A DNA stretch of 64,000 nucleotides from Phlebiopsis flavidoalba (GCA_035772785.1 JAOCPU010000001.1:2356001-2420000); one strand, 5' to 3'; shown: positions 36,180-47,935, numbered from the stretch's first letter. Notes: generated from the sequence alone by a model not told the origin. Numbers and translations: made by a program.

Positions 36180-36848
36180 GCTATTGAATGCGTGAGTATA
36201 AGACTTCTGTGTGACGCAATGCGGAAAGGGGCCTAACGCACTCTGACCGAGATTAGGGCCGAATCCAGCCGGTATCCGGCACTTACTGCATTACGGGGGG
36301 GCCCCAGCCCAGAGGCTAGGTAAGGGCAATACACGGCATATGGCTCAGCCAGCAGAATTAGCCGTATATGTAACACAGTCCCCGGTAACACTTGATGCAA
36401 TTTGTGGTGGAGATGTAGAAAAAATAATGCGTGGATCTCCCTGAATTAGTACAATACTCTCGAGATTTCCGCTCGATTCGACCGTGTGGATTCACAGCGT
36501 TATCAGTGGCATTGGATGTTAGCGGACACTAGTCGCCGATTCTGGAGTGAACTCATATGCAGCACTCATCCTCTTAGAGCCATTACGCCTCCGCACCGCA
36601 TGAGAGTAACTCGTGTCAGTGGCAGATACCACAGGAGGTCCTACATTGTTCCTTATTACGTTTAACTGAATTGCGACATATCACAGAGAGAAAGCATTTT
36701 CTCTGATGGGAAGCCTACTCAAATGTGACGCTCTGTATCAGGTCCTTGCGCAACCTTGGAGCGAGGCTTGAATGAAGCTGGAAATGGTTTGGGGGTGTCT
36801 GGAGCTACTATTCAAAACATGCGCGACTGTTCTCAAAGGGAGGTGTAC
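36180..36848. repeat. Duplicated 3' flank of P450 beta (paralogous to 16,700-17,458)
   Basis: Counterpart of the flank behind alpha; see that entry for shared motifs. It contains no identified gene. Confidence 0.65.
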
Positions 36849-38416
36849 TCACACCAAAAATCCTGTTGTATATATCCCTGATGGCTCTAACAGTCTGCCA
36901 TCTTCGCCTGTCACCTTGCAAATATCAAACACAGCGAGCATTTGAGCTATTGCTAGCCAGGACAGTGTCTGTGGCGAAGTGTCGTCCCGGGCAAATTCGT
37001 CTGCCAAAGCCGAACACAGCCGCTGAGAGGTCGACGTCAGTAAGATGGCCGTCCGCAGTCAAATGTCGTTGGGGATTCGAAAGCATCATGATCGGGAAAG
37101 GTCTTCTCGTCGTGTAGAAATAGCCCTGTTTGCTGTTGCGTCAATGCACGGACAAAGCCAAGAGAGGCTGAAATTCACCAGGAATTCCCAATGACTATGG
37201 TACCTAGGCTGGAATGTAGTACCCTCTATATTCGTCTGCAGCCAAAAGCTTATGGGGGTACGCCTGAAACCGATTGCGATGGTATGGAAAATATAGTGGC
37301 AAAATACTGGGTGATCACATACCAAGAGGAACAACTGGACGCCAACTACGACAAAAGGTCAGCGTGTTTGTTCTTTCGATGGTGGGCGTCCAGTGGTAGA
37401 GCGTACCGGAATGTCTCCCGCATGACAGCAGTAATATAGGGTAACGACTCGCGATCTTCTAACTGCGGTAGACGACCTGATCCTACGATGCGATCAATCG
37501 CGGCCTGTGCTGCCGTCTGCACTCCGGGATAGAGCAACATCGCGAGCACAAAACTCCATAGCTGGGATACACTCTGTGTTCAATGTCAATTGACGACGTA
37601 AATATCGCGCAAGGTGGTTCCTTACTGTGTCGAATCCGGCTGGACGTAACGTGGTCAGGACTTGGTGGAGTGGATAGCACACAGGATATCGAAACGTACC
37701 AGCGAATGCCGTTCCGGCCACGTCACAGATGATGCGCTCGACCTCCGTATTATCCTGATTGTCATCCAGTTTGGAGAGTAGCGATGCTACTATAGATGTC
37801 GTGTGCGCCATCCTTGATGCAAATAGTCAGCAGGGGAGATCAAAACATGGAATCAAGCTGGTGTACGGTACCATGCCGTCTTTCACCAGTCTAAACGGCC
37901 TTTCGTACATGAGATCCACATTCTTCCGCCAGACCTCAACGTCTCGCTTAAACCGGCCACCGGGAAACCATTTTGGTATATAGCGAACTTTGAGAAGATT
38001 GATCAGTACATGGGAGAAATTTGCGTAACTTCAACATGACCCACGACAAGGAATAAACTCGACTATGTATTGGTGTTAGTCATACGATCTGAGTTGTGCA
38101 TGCAACGAGGAGACTTACCCAAATATGCACCTGCGTTGCCTATTGCAGCGATCGACTCCAACGCTGTTTCAGCAGCGATCGCATATGGGTCGTTGTGGGT
38201 TTTGGTTTTGATGCCATATGTGATGTCCATGATAACTGAACATGCTAGACTGGGCATAAAATCTCATTTAATACGGGGAAATGAAAATCTGTCTGGTCGG
38301 AACCCACAGCCGAATGTAATGCATGAATCTATCCGGGTCCTTGAGCAAATGCTGTAGCAGTTTATGACTCTCTCTTGATATGGACACACGGTATCGTGGG
38401 GTCACATTTGAGTTGA

Positions 38417-38421
38417 AATAC
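38417..38421 (+). repeat. Target-site duplication, left
   Basis: AATAC immediately outside the left LTR, identical to 39,445-39,449. Five bases is the usual duplication length for Copia integrases. Confidence 0.9.
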
Positions 38422-38638
38422 TGTTGGGAATATCGAGCCGCGCATGTGGAAGTGGGGCGCGGGAAGATTCTGGAATAGGATATGACGTCGGGATTGGTAA
38501 GCAGACCCACCGCGCCATATGGTCAATCGGAATATTCTAGATAATTTCTGTGTATATAAACCCCTTGTATGTACACAGAATGGTAATCGAAGTGTAGACG
38601 ATTATCACCACCCCTCCGCGCATACACTTTTATTATCA
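38422..38638 (+). repeat. Left LTR
   Basis: 217 bases, TG...CA ends. A TATATAAA box lies at about 38,553-38,560, so transcription toward the interior is plausible. Confidence 0.92.
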
Positions 38639-38651
38639 GGTTATGAGCCCC
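38639..38651 (+). promoter_or_regulatory. Primer-binding site (half tRNA-Met)
   Basis: GGTTATGAGCCCC follows the LTR without a gap. It is complementary to the anticodon-arm sequence GGGCTCATAACC of initiator tRNA-Met. Priming by an internal tRNA fragment is known for Drosophila copia and related elements. Confidence 0.8.
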
Positions 38652-38920
38652 GCCTTTGGCGGCGGTACCCTTCTCATTATATCGTTACTGTCACTCTTTT
38701 GCGCTACTTCGAGCGGACCACCCGCATTTCGGCGTCTCTACGCCGAACCTGGCTTTCTAGCCGTTGGGTCTCTACCCGTGCGTTTCTACGCATTGCTGAT
38801 GGGTTTCTACCCGGTTGGTGTCTCTACACCGTGTTGGCTTTCTAGCCGTGCTGCGTTTCTACGCTTTCTCTTCGGGCGTCTCGACGCCGTTGCGGTCTTT
38901 GTTTGTGCGTGTATACGCAC
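38650..38920 (+). repeat. Array of about twelve mini-hairpins in the element leader
   Basis: Consecutive 4-8-bp stems, most closing a CTCT or TTCT tetraloop. They include CCGCC-TTT-GGCGG (38,650), CGCT-ACTTCG-AGCG (38,702), TTCGGCGT-CTCT-ACGCCGAA (38,728) and GGCT-TTCT-AGCC (38,751). Next are GGGT-CTCT-ACCC (38,766), TGCGT-TTCT-ACGCA (38,779), GGGT-TTCT-ACCC (38,801) and GGTGT-CTCT-ACACC (38,817). The last four are GGCT-TTCT-AGCC (38,836), GCGT-TTCT-ACGC (38,853), GGCGT-CTCG-ACGCC (38,875) and GTGCGT-GTAT-ACGCAC (38,905). Stem sequences differ from hairpin to hairpin while pairing is kept. Function unknown; a structured RNA leader is the natural guess. Confidence 0.9.
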
Positions 38921-39216
38921 TGCCGTTTTCGGATCAAACTTAACAGATTGCGCGCCGATTTGCTCACAACATAAACACCTCAATTAAAAATTTTTTCGGA
39001 ACGTTCTAGACTCGTTGGTCTCGCTTGTGTCTAACGATTCCAGTGGGAGTCATCGAACGAATTGTGGCTTATGCCACGCTGCAGGGGGAGGTGTTTGAAT
39101 GCGAGCCGAGGCCTTTTAGTGCGAGAACGGTGTTCGCGTGGGATAGGCGACCGCGGCTGGTGTTGACCACAGCGGAAGTTCTGGACGAACACAATTGGTT
39201 CCGGGATATGCGCGTT

Positions 39217-39226
39217 CGAGGGGGAG
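39217..39226 (+). promoter_or_regulatory. Polypurine tract of the LTR element
   Basis: A purine-rich run ending GGGGGAG sits directly against the right LTR, where plus-strand DNA synthesis would start. Confidence 0.75.
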
Positions 39227-39444
39227 TGTTGGAATATCGAGCCGCGCATGTGGAAGTGGGGCGCGGGAAGATTCTGGAATAGGATATGACGTCGGGATTG
39301 GTAAGCAGACCCACACCGCGCCATATGGTCAATCGGAATATTCTAGATAATTTCTGTGTATATAAACCCCTTGTATGTACACAGAATGGTAATCGAAGTG
39401 TAGACGATTATCACCACCCCTCCGCGCATACACTTTTATTATCA
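39227..39444 (+). repeat. Right LTR
   Basis: 218 bases; no substitutions against the left LTR, only two short indels. Confidence 0.92.
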
Positions 39445-39449
39445 AATAC
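39445..39449 (+). repeat. Target-site duplication, right
   Basis: AATAC, identical to 38,417-38,421; P450 beta sequence resumes here. Confidence 0.9.
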
Positions 39450-40005
39450 TGCTGAAACATACGTCGGTGCCGTCTCCAGACATCGCCGTATCGTAATAGG
39501 CCAGTATCTCTGTCCCAGCCAACCCTAATCAAGATAATTAGTGAGCCAATACGCGATTGAGATACGAGACATGGGCCCACAAATGTACGCATCTCGCTTC
39601 GCAGCCTACATGTTTCGGGATGAGTACTGTCTCAAGCTTACAGATGATGCTACAAAACGTCACCTGTCGGAATAGATTGCAGAACGACGCTCTAGCAACT
39701 CATTTGCAGCATTTGCAGAGTTTAGTACGAGCATATTTTGACCCATGACAGTATAATATACGATGTCCGTACCTTAGGAATTTGGTCAGCTTCTGTCGTG
39801 GATATCATGGACAGATATGCATACCGTACTTCTGCCCCCAGTCCATATACGTTAACCATTCTTTATTTGTGGGATGCTCCAGCAATGCTCCAATGAGAGG
39901 AAGACCTCGGGGTCCAGGAGGTGTTCGACGCCGTGCCTGCCTCATACAGCGGCTAGCCCATAGCACTAAGAGAATGGAAATCGGAATCGCCCAGAGCTGA
40001 TCCAT

Positions 40006-41510
40006 AACGCTGGGTTTCACGGCTCTGACCTGAATGAGGTCCATTGGTTGTTCATTATATACTCTCTGACAAAGGGCCGGCGTGAGAGTCAGACATACAT
40101 TGCAGCTCCAGTTTTACATGTGGACTGCGACAGCGAGGGAACTGTCCGAGTAATCAGCCACGCCATTTTCGATTCTTCGACCATCACGAGTTATCCGAGA
40201 CTATACACTGTCGTCCGGTACAACTCACCAATGGCGTCGCCTGTGATGCAATTCATTCTTCATTCAGCAGGTACTAGCCGAATTGGGGTGGTACGCACCG
40301 CTGATGCGCATCTCTTCTATGCCACATTTCCACATACCAGCTTCCGTCCATCGAACAGAGACATGTGTCATGCACACAAGCGATTCCGCGTTGTTGTGTC
40401 ACTGTCTGCTGGGCTCAGTGGCTTCTTTCTGACGTAGTTTTCAGCACGTAACGCGAAGACGAGCTTCAGGGCTCGGTTTTATCTTCAACTTTCGCCCCTC
40501 AGTGAGGCGATCGCCGATCCCATGGGGTGCTGTAGATGTGCAGTTCTTCCAGACGCCCAGCCTGTAAATGATTTATTTCAGCGCAATCATTCAGAAAGAA
40601 AAGCAATCAATAGTGACGATGCAGTGGTCAGCTCGTAGTTGAATCTCCTAATTTCTATGAGTAATGGCGTGATCAAAGCCATAGACGATACTTAGCAAAA
40701 GTGAAGGCAGAAGAAAGAAGCGATACTCCCCAAACCTGGTACGCAGGGAGGTCGTAAGTGGGCTAGAATAAGTTGGTCGTCGCCCAGGCCTCATGAATTG
40801 TGAGCAAATCGAGAGACTCGCGGTGGAAAGTCTATCGTGGAGTCGATGCTGACCCACAAGCGACACAGCCTAAATGCCCAGATGTGGACTGTCTGAGAAC
40901 GATAGCTGAAGACTGAGCGTTTGAGCACTGGAATGACCAGTTGACTGGCCTGGGCCCTATGCCGTCATCGTGTCATCGTACACCGCCAATGGGTAGCCAG
41001 GCTGATTTCACCTGATCGGGTCAGAGCTATTCAGGACCTTTGATTCCAGCCCGCGGCCGCCCGGAAAGCTGATGGTGTTACCTCGGCGAAAAACATGTAA
41101 GCCTAATCTCAGGCAAAAGCTGACCCTCAGGCGTCTTCAATATCCGTTCAGTTGCCGTAGGTTACATGTTCATGGTCTGTAGCGGTTCCTCGGTGGTGAT
41201 GACATTACTCAGCCTTTTATCACTGTGTTTCATTTGGTGATGCCGGTGTGTGAAAAGTGCACGCGATCAGGTATACGGATTAGGACTGTGATTCGGGTTT
41301 CCATTAGCCAGATATGAGTGTTTTCATTTTCCAATCATTATTCACGGTAGCTGCTGCATTTTATATAATTTATCGCTCATTATTTTCCCCAATTGTGCTT
41401 GAATATTGCCAAAATAATGCGATAGGATGAAAAATATAATCTCATAAAATACGGGAATACATCAGCGGGTGTCATTGCCGTCAGAATCTAGAGGGACGTG
41501 GCGGAGAACG
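40006..41510. other. Spacer between P450 beta and the two-gene transposon
   Basis: The beta promoter must lie near 40,006-40,300. The rest presumably includes the left end of the transposon at 41.5-47.9 kb, but I could not find a terminal inverted repeat. No gene seen. Confidence 0.4.
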
Positions 41511-43027
41511 CTAATTTGCATCGTTTGGCTCGTCTTCCGGCCAGTCATTTCTGTAGCCAACCTCAATATCTCCACTGAAAAACATGGCCTGTCTCCTCAT
41601 TTGCGGCATCCTGGAGCTTAAGCTGATATTCCGAAGGAAGTTTGGTTGCGTCAAGTCGAGCAGGTCAACGTTTCCATACTTCTTGAGATCCTCGTCAAGT
41701 ATCTGCTTACAGTATCTAGAGGATATTCTGATTGTTAGATCCAGTCTTCGCTCTAGAATGGCACGCTACTTACCCCGACATTGCAATAGGATTATCTTGA
41801 AAGCTTTGACGGATTTGCTCCAACTCCGCGTCGACCTTCTTCCAGAAATTCTCACCTGAGTCCTCGGTGTATATTTGTCGCTGTCCCAAGACGCAAGGTG
41901 AGCAAAGCATATCAACGATCAATAATATTCGGAGACGTACAAGCAACGCAAATCTTGCGCACATCTTGATTGTGACACGCATATCCTGGGGAACAGCAAC
42001 GGATTTGTGATTATCCTGTGAATATCATGTCGACGAGGTCGATTATATGTTTCGCAGGGGGCCAACCGCCGCTCTTCCTCGTTACGTTCGCCGAGGGATT
42101 CTCCGATCTATGATGCATATCATAGCTTGGTCAGTGATGTGATTCAAGGAGAAAAGTTACTGGAGCGACGTACCCGGGCCTTGGCACGAGAACGACGATC
42201 CGCAAGACGGTTCTGGACACGTGAGAGCACGACGGAATTTTTGCGGGGATTGTTTTTAATTTCGCTCGTGTAACCGGAGTCCATGTCGCGGCTAAGCAAC
42301 GAAAGAACAAGCCCAGTGCTACCCTCACCGTATGTACCCAGCTCAGGGCACATGATAATATCTGCTGTATACATCTCGATGGCCATCTAAAAGTTGTGAC
42401 CACTAATGTGAATACGGAATATGAGTAGGAATGGGATACTCACATATAGTTTGTCACCCTTGGCCAAATCCCAGGCTGCGTTTGCAGGGGCGATCATTTG
42501 ACAACGTTCATCAATGCGAATCATCATTGCCATGAAAGCGGTGAGCTTCTCATCGTCGGGTAGCTGGTAGTATTACAAAGAAGTTATTAGTGAAACCTGT
42601 ACGGATACCTGCGAAAGAAGTATACAGCACCTGCTCATACTTCAGAAGACTCTCTTCCCCCTTTGCTGACAGCTTTAGACGTTGCGCGTGACGTTGTACA
42701 GCGGCTTTGGTATGTTCAAAAGGTCGCTTACGAGACCTCAGCGTGCTTGGAAATGGCGTGGGCCCGTGGTTGGGCAGTTCCGGTAGCAAGCGTGCCACCT
42801 GGGAGCGGTTCCGCGTTGTTGGCGGTAAGCCTAAGGTGCCCACTGCTGGGCTTGAAGAGGTCGAGTTGTTATCGAGAGTTCGAAGACAACGGGCTTGGCG
42901 CGCGAGATGGGGCTCCAGATGCAGCTGACTGGAATCGCCTTTCGTTACTCTCACGCTGAGCAGCGTTGACCTGTGCCATATATGCGGCCACACTGAGTCG
43001 AGTACCACTGGGGGAAGGCGTAGACAT
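41511..43027 (-). pseudogene. Accessory gene of a basidiomycete two-gene transposon
   Basis: The start at 43,027 gives MSTPSPSGTRLSVAAYMAQV, then NAAQRESNERRFQSAASGAP. After a frame change comes EHTKAAVQRHAQRLKLSAKG, ending at a GTGCTG donor (42,630). Exon 2 (42,444-42,563) reads LPDDEKLTAFMAMMIRIDER. Exon 3 (42,174-42,386) reads MAIEMYTADIIMCPELGTYG and ends RLADRRSRAKAR. A damaged exon near 42,010-42,115 gives RNIIDLVDMIFTG. Later exons give TIKMCARFALL and RQIYTEDSGENFWKKVDAEL (41,772-41,886). The last is YCKQILDEDLKKYGNVDLLD, ending NDWPEDEPNDAN and stop at 41,511. I recall this layout (AAYMAQVNAAQR...VQRHAKRLKLSAKGE) from uncharacterised proteins encoded head-to-head with large transposase-like genes in Agaricomycetes. 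No enzymatic motif is visible. Two frame breaks; otherwise full length. Confidence 0.7.
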
Positions 43028-43334
43028 GGCTGGTGGATGGTGGGATGAGAGGAGAGCAACGAAAAGTGCAGGGATCAAACTCAGAGAGAGTTTTAGCAAG
43101 CGCCTCAAAATTGCACCGGAGCAAGCATCACCCAGCTTACCTTTTGGGAAAAGCGGTGGTGGGCACATTTCAATCCTCTTTCCACTTGACGACATGCCTC
43201 GGCAAGCCAAAGAGCTACCAGACGGTATGTTACATAATGCTGAGCATGAAAACTCTGAAGTTATCACTCACCCTCGAACATTCAACAGATTATCCGAGTT
43301 GTCACCCTAGCCAATAGGGGACACGGTCCGGTGC
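43028..43334. promoter_or_regulatory. Divergent promoter region of the two transposon genes
   Basis: About 300 bases separate the start codons of the minus-strand accessory gene and the plus-strand transposase-like gene, so both must be driven from here. No clear TATA box was picked out. Confidence 0.5.
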
Positions 43335-46300
43335 ATGACTTGCGAGCAGTATTATAATGCTCATGGCCATGCAGCAGCTTTCCAGCGTAAAAAATGCATG
43401 GAAGCACCTGGATTCTGCAGGGCATCAGTTAGCCCAGCGGGTCCAGAAGAATTCAGGACAATTTAAATATACCGTCAGACGACAATTCCAATACTTTGAC
43501 TTGGGCTCGATCAAGTCTCGAAGATATGGAAGTTCTGGAGGAGTTGAATGGGGGATTAAACATACCTTGTGAGGAGGAAGACGTGTCCCCTCGTGACATC
43601 TTTCAGGGCATGAGGGTAGCCGATCCCAACATCGGATTGGAGGAGTCGGGAGTTGCACTTGATGCGGGGGTCGTTCGGTATCCAGATCCCATCGAAAAGA
43701 CACACGGAAATTCTAGAAGAGATTTCCAGCCTTGATCTTATCTCGCATACACATTTTGGAAAACACACCTTATCCGCTGAAGACATAGACGTCCAGCGAT
43801 CTCGCCACAGAGCTGAGGACGATGCAACAGTGTCTGAGCTATATAACTCTCTACAAGCACTTCGTGAGTACTGGCCAAAAAGCTACATCTTAGAGTTACC
43901 ACTCACGAGAATTTTCAGATATTGAAGGTGGAGCTGAAGTCGAGGCGTCGGAGTTGGAAGATTATGAGGTATATGTATCTGACACAGACGGCGTTGATGA
44001 CACGAGTCAGCATTCACCTGCACAATCCCCATTATGGGCACCTTATCAAAGTAAAACAGTGAGTTACTGCTGGCATTAATTGTCGTCGCATGTTACTTAC
44101 CAGCATGATGCATGTACTAGATGTTCATGTTGGACCTTCTTGACAGTTTACCTCGACTGCGGCTGTCTGATGACCAGCTAAAAGTTATTATCTGGGTTAT
44201 GAAGACATGCGGGACACCAGACGTACCATCATTTTCTGCGCTACGTCGAGTACAGGAGACCTTGTGTCGAGAAATTGGGCTCAAACCTGCACGCTATGTA
44301 TCCTCCCTGGGGAATGAATTCTATGCAAACAGCCCGATAAAAACTCTTCGTTTGGTTAGTGAAACTTTAGTTCTACGAGATATTTGAGTAATCGTCCTTA
44401 CCCTTGCATAGGATTGGGCAAACCCGCTTGTCCGACCTCACATACGCCCATTCATCGAGGTTGTTCTGAATCGGGGCATATCTGAGGTGTATCAGGCTGA
44501 GCGTATGCTTGAAGCAGATGTCGATCTCCTGCAGCTTATGTGGGCGGACCATGACCAGGCTCCCGATCGTCATTTCTACATCAAGGAACTCGCTGCGTTA
44601 CGAGACGGGCGGCTTGTGATCCCATGCGGTGGATTTGCGAAGTGAGCGGTGCTGGCGAAGATGCTGAAACTATGAAGTTTGATGCGTACGATGTGGTTGC
44701 CGACGAACAGAGTGGGGTCTTGACGCTCAGAACGGCAGCATACACACGCTATCAGTGCTCTGACCTTTGTGAAAAACTATCTGGAACTGGCTGAGATTGT
44801 TGAACTCAAATTCCACGGTAATAGTAATACTGTACATACCGTAAATTCAGTTTACTGACTTGAGGCATTATAGTCAATGCTCCCGAATGGGCACACAATA
44901 TGCCACATCCGGTGCGACGTACGGCTCAAGGCCGCCCAGTTTTTTTTACCCTTGGAATTATGTCATGGGCAGATGACGTCTCTGGAAATAGAACAAAGCA
45001 GTACAATCCGCATACCAACGTTTACATTGCGAATATCAACCTACCACATCGGAAACTACAGCAAGAATACTTCGTCCGTGCTGTATCCACTTCACCAAGT
45101 GCTGGTGCCCTTGAACAACTTGAGGTCATTACGCAGGAGACAGGAAAAGATAAATGGCACATTGCTTACGACTGTCTTCTCCAACGCGAGATCCTATTCC
45201 GCGTCATCTCTAGGATTAAACCAGCGGACAATCCTCAACAGTCTGAAGAATGCTCGCACATCGGTCCTGGTGGTAATCGATGTTGTCGGCGATGTATGGT
45301 CGGGGGTCCTAGTTCATATGTTGAATCTGATAAAGGGTACAATGAGCTATACTCGGTAAGGAGAAGAATTTTGACATCAAAATAGTCGCGATCTCACCAT
45401 GTGTCTGTAGGTTGGCCAGTGCCGGACTGTCCAGGGTACGCTTGCTTGTGTAAAAGATCAACTTGAGGCCGCAATGCTTGGAGTTGAGAAGCGCGTCAAA
45501 GAGCTGCAGACAGAGACAGGAGTCAAGGACACAATTGCCCAGTACTGGATTGAACAACTTCTACCTCGGGGATGCACACTGCAGCGCAAATACCTGACAG
45601 ACCTCCGAACACGGGACCCCTCGAACTGAACGATCGCAGGATCACCGCTGCTGTACGAGATGCTATTAGAAACGAGATAGTGGAGAAAATAAAAGGCGAA
45701 CAATATGAATGGCTTTATCAGCAGCCGAAGCATCGTTACGACGAGCTGCCAGCTGACTCGGGCAAGTGAATTTCTCTGGGATACAGAGAAACGCACTGAC
45801 ACAAGACAAATTGGCAGTACTTCGCACACAGCTTCGACCGGGAGATCATTTCAACCCTCTTTTGGCATATGACGGTGAGCAGCTGAGTAGTAGAGTATGG
45901 AGTTGAACAAACTCACTTGTCTGAATAGGGCTCGATGTGCATCGCGACACTACTGTCGAGATATTACACACCGTCTTGCTCGGCGACGACAAGTATGCCT
46001 GGCATAAGACGCACACCTCGATGAGTGACGATGAGCAGCAAATACTTGCCGCACGTCTTGAAGGCTCGTCAGTGGATGGGTTGTCGCTATATCCAATCCG
46101 GGGTCATTACCTTGTTCAATACAAGAATGCGCTGTGTGGGCAAGCACTTCAAGGCGTTGCAGCAAGTTAGCGCCTTCCATTTGCATGGGAAACTCTATGA
46201 CGAGAAACTACGAAGTCTATGGAATGCAACCGGAAGATTAGGTGCACTGTTGTGGTATCCATCCATCGACAATCCGTCGACATACCTGGTATGTGCAATA

Positions 46301-47935
46301 TGATGCTGGGTGTATGCTGCGTTTGATGACTTCAATTTTGCGCTTTCAGAGAGATCTGGATATCCTTATTGCAAACGTTTTAGACATATGGGGTGACATC
46401 GATCCTGCACGTATCATTGACAAGCCAAAGTTACACACCTTGCCACATATCATTGACGACATTTGTAACCACGGGGCCGGCCATTCTCTACTCTACAGAG
46501 ATATTCGAGTGCTGGAATGCGATCTTCCGAATGTGCAGCGTGTTGTCTAACCATCACTCTCCCAGTCACGACATCGCAGGGGCTCTCGCGGACCTTGAGC
46601 GCTTCAAACACCAAGTTAGCGGAGGATGGTGGAAAAAGGAGAACGGCGCTTACACGCGCGCAGGACCCGCCATCGCCAACTTCCTTAAAGAGCACCCCGA
46701 CCTTCAGCGTCGGCTGGGATGGGCAGACCACGCTTCAAAGCTACACACCCCAGGTAAAGCATCAAGAACTTCAGTGAAGATTGCGCGCTCATGAAAGTCA
46801 CCTTCATCTTAGGCTATGTACATCCCGAGCCATTGAAGATTAGAAATCCAGACACCGCTGCTGGCAGTCCCGCCCGGATCCACAGATGCCCGCGAGACTG
46901 GGAAATGTTTTCTCGAGAGGAAGGTCTACCGCAGTCACTGAAAATCCTTCTTCCTCAAGCGGAGTCTCACGCATTGGTTGCCACTTGGAGAAGTGGCGTA
47001 TATGTAGTATCACGGTCAGGGGGACGTTTGCCACAAGAGCTCTTGGGTGTTCTACCGAGACACTACTGCAACGGATACACAGGCTGACATAAACATGGGG
47101 CTAGAAGGCTCACAGGTAAGCCAACCTTTCCGCAACGATATCTCTCATTCTTACCTTGTTTAGTCGATGGCCGTTGATGATGAATACAATGGGACGACGT
47201 CTCGTCCCCCGTTTGATACAGCTTCACTGGTAAGTCAAAAGAAGTTTTTATAAGCATTGATCAGACCTTGACTATTGGCTTGGTAAAAAGTCTGAGCGCG
47301 CTCGCGTGGGACGAATAAGCACCATTGCAATCCCCGGAACTCAGGAGCATGGACCCCCGACCTCTCAAGCGTGAGTATAATAGTGAGGAATTATCATATA
47401 TCAGCGCAGAACGACCCCCGACTTGATATGCCTCTATTATATCCTACTACTTCTACGAAATCGGACCCCCAGGCATACTCAGTTGTCCCCCCAAAGGTAT
47501 GGCGAGTGTTCCCCGGAATCCTAGCTCCTTCCATACAGTTCACTTACTTTCTCGTTTCAGGACATTTTGTTCATCTTCAATGCACAACATGATTGCGAGA
47601 CGGCCGCTTGTACAACCTCTACACCAACATCGCAAGATGGCGGCTCTGCGCACCGTCGCCCTTTGGTCAAACACAATAATGACGTCGATCAGTACTTCCT
47701 CAACCTCCACGCAGTCCACAACGCATCTCTGATTCGCCGGCAGCTTCCTCAACGGCTTACAGCGCCGTCATTGATTTACCCAGGACCGAAATGCTCAACA
47801 TCTCTCATACTCAGCGCGCGTACAGGTAAGCGGACCAGCAAAGAGGGCAGCAACCCAGGCGAAAGCAGCCAATACTCGCGCAAAGACAAAGGCAGCGCGG
47901 AGAGAAACAGTCTCGGGACCGGTCCCAGTCCGTGA
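43335..47935 (+). pseudogene. Large transposase-like gene (KDZ-type or related, uncertain)
   Basis: The N-terminus holds a zinc-binding-like segment (CEQYYNAHGHAAAFQRKKC). After acidic linkers and an intron (donor GTGAGT at about 44,060) comes MFMLDLLDSLPRLRLSDDQL. Next are VRPHIRPFIE and RGISEVYQAER, then NAPEWAHNMPHPVRRTAQ. SWADDVSGNRTKQYNPHTNV and PADNPQQSEECSHIGPGG lie at 44,960-45,270. RDTTVEILHTVLLGDDKYAW is near 45,940-46,000 and STEIFECWNAIFRMCSVLSN near 46,490-46,550. ERFKHQVSGGWWKKENG follows near 46,595, and a C-terminal exon has FNAQHDCETAACT and FLNLHAVHNASLIRRQLPQR. The WADDVSGN, VEILHTVLLG and STEIFECWNAIFR blocks characterise a high-copy family in Agaricomycetes that I recall as transposon-borne. 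Whether it belongs to KDZ, Plavaka or a third group is open. At least six frame breaks; intron borders are kept. Confidence 0.75.

Larger units (their letters stand above)
38422..39444 (+). mobile_element. Young non-autonomous Copia-like LTR element (TRIM type) inside P450 beta
   Basis: It has two LTRs that start TGTTGG and end TTATTATCA, 217 and 218 bases long, differing only by a G and an AC indel. A 588-base interior lies between, with a primer-binding site directly after the left LTR and a polypurine tract directly before the right LTR. AATAC is duplicated on both sides. The interior has no gag, protease, integrase or reverse transcriptase, so the element must move with proteins of another copy. 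LTR identity points to very recent insertion. It interrupts an exon of P450 beta just after the helix-C region. Copia-like rather than Gypsy-like is inferred from the primer site type and the 5-base duplication. Confidence 0.92.
36849..40005 (-). pseudogene. Cytochrome P450 (copy beta), interrupted by an LTR element
   Basis: The start at 40,005 encodes a short hydrophobic anchor (MDQLWAIPISILLVLWASRC) and TPPGPRGLPLIGALLEHP (residues about 28-45). In order come VMGQNMLVLNSANAANELLE, helix C RRHRRMFQQYFN (split by the LTR element), YGIKTKTHNDPYAIAAETAL and PKWFPGGRFKR. The I-helix has TEVERIICDVAGTAFA. Then RESLPYITAVMRETFR (ExxR), LLAADEYRGYYIPA, heme loop VFGFGRRICPGRHFATDT (about 36,965-37,030) and SGIYTTGFLV plus stop at 36,849. 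Exons are separated by short GT-AG introns. Besides the 1-kb insertion the lesions are small: two extra bases after YYIPA (near 37,212), a shift near 37,065 before the heme loop, and possibly one at the I-helix splice junction. With the element left out, the host exon reads through in frame, so the gene decayed recently or is only mis-sequenced. Confidence 0.93.

Noticed and set aside
39025..39282. 85-codon frame inside the LTR element as a remnant of pol
   Set aside because: No gag, protease, integrase or reverse transcriptase motif; it runs into the right LTR and is probably non-coding.
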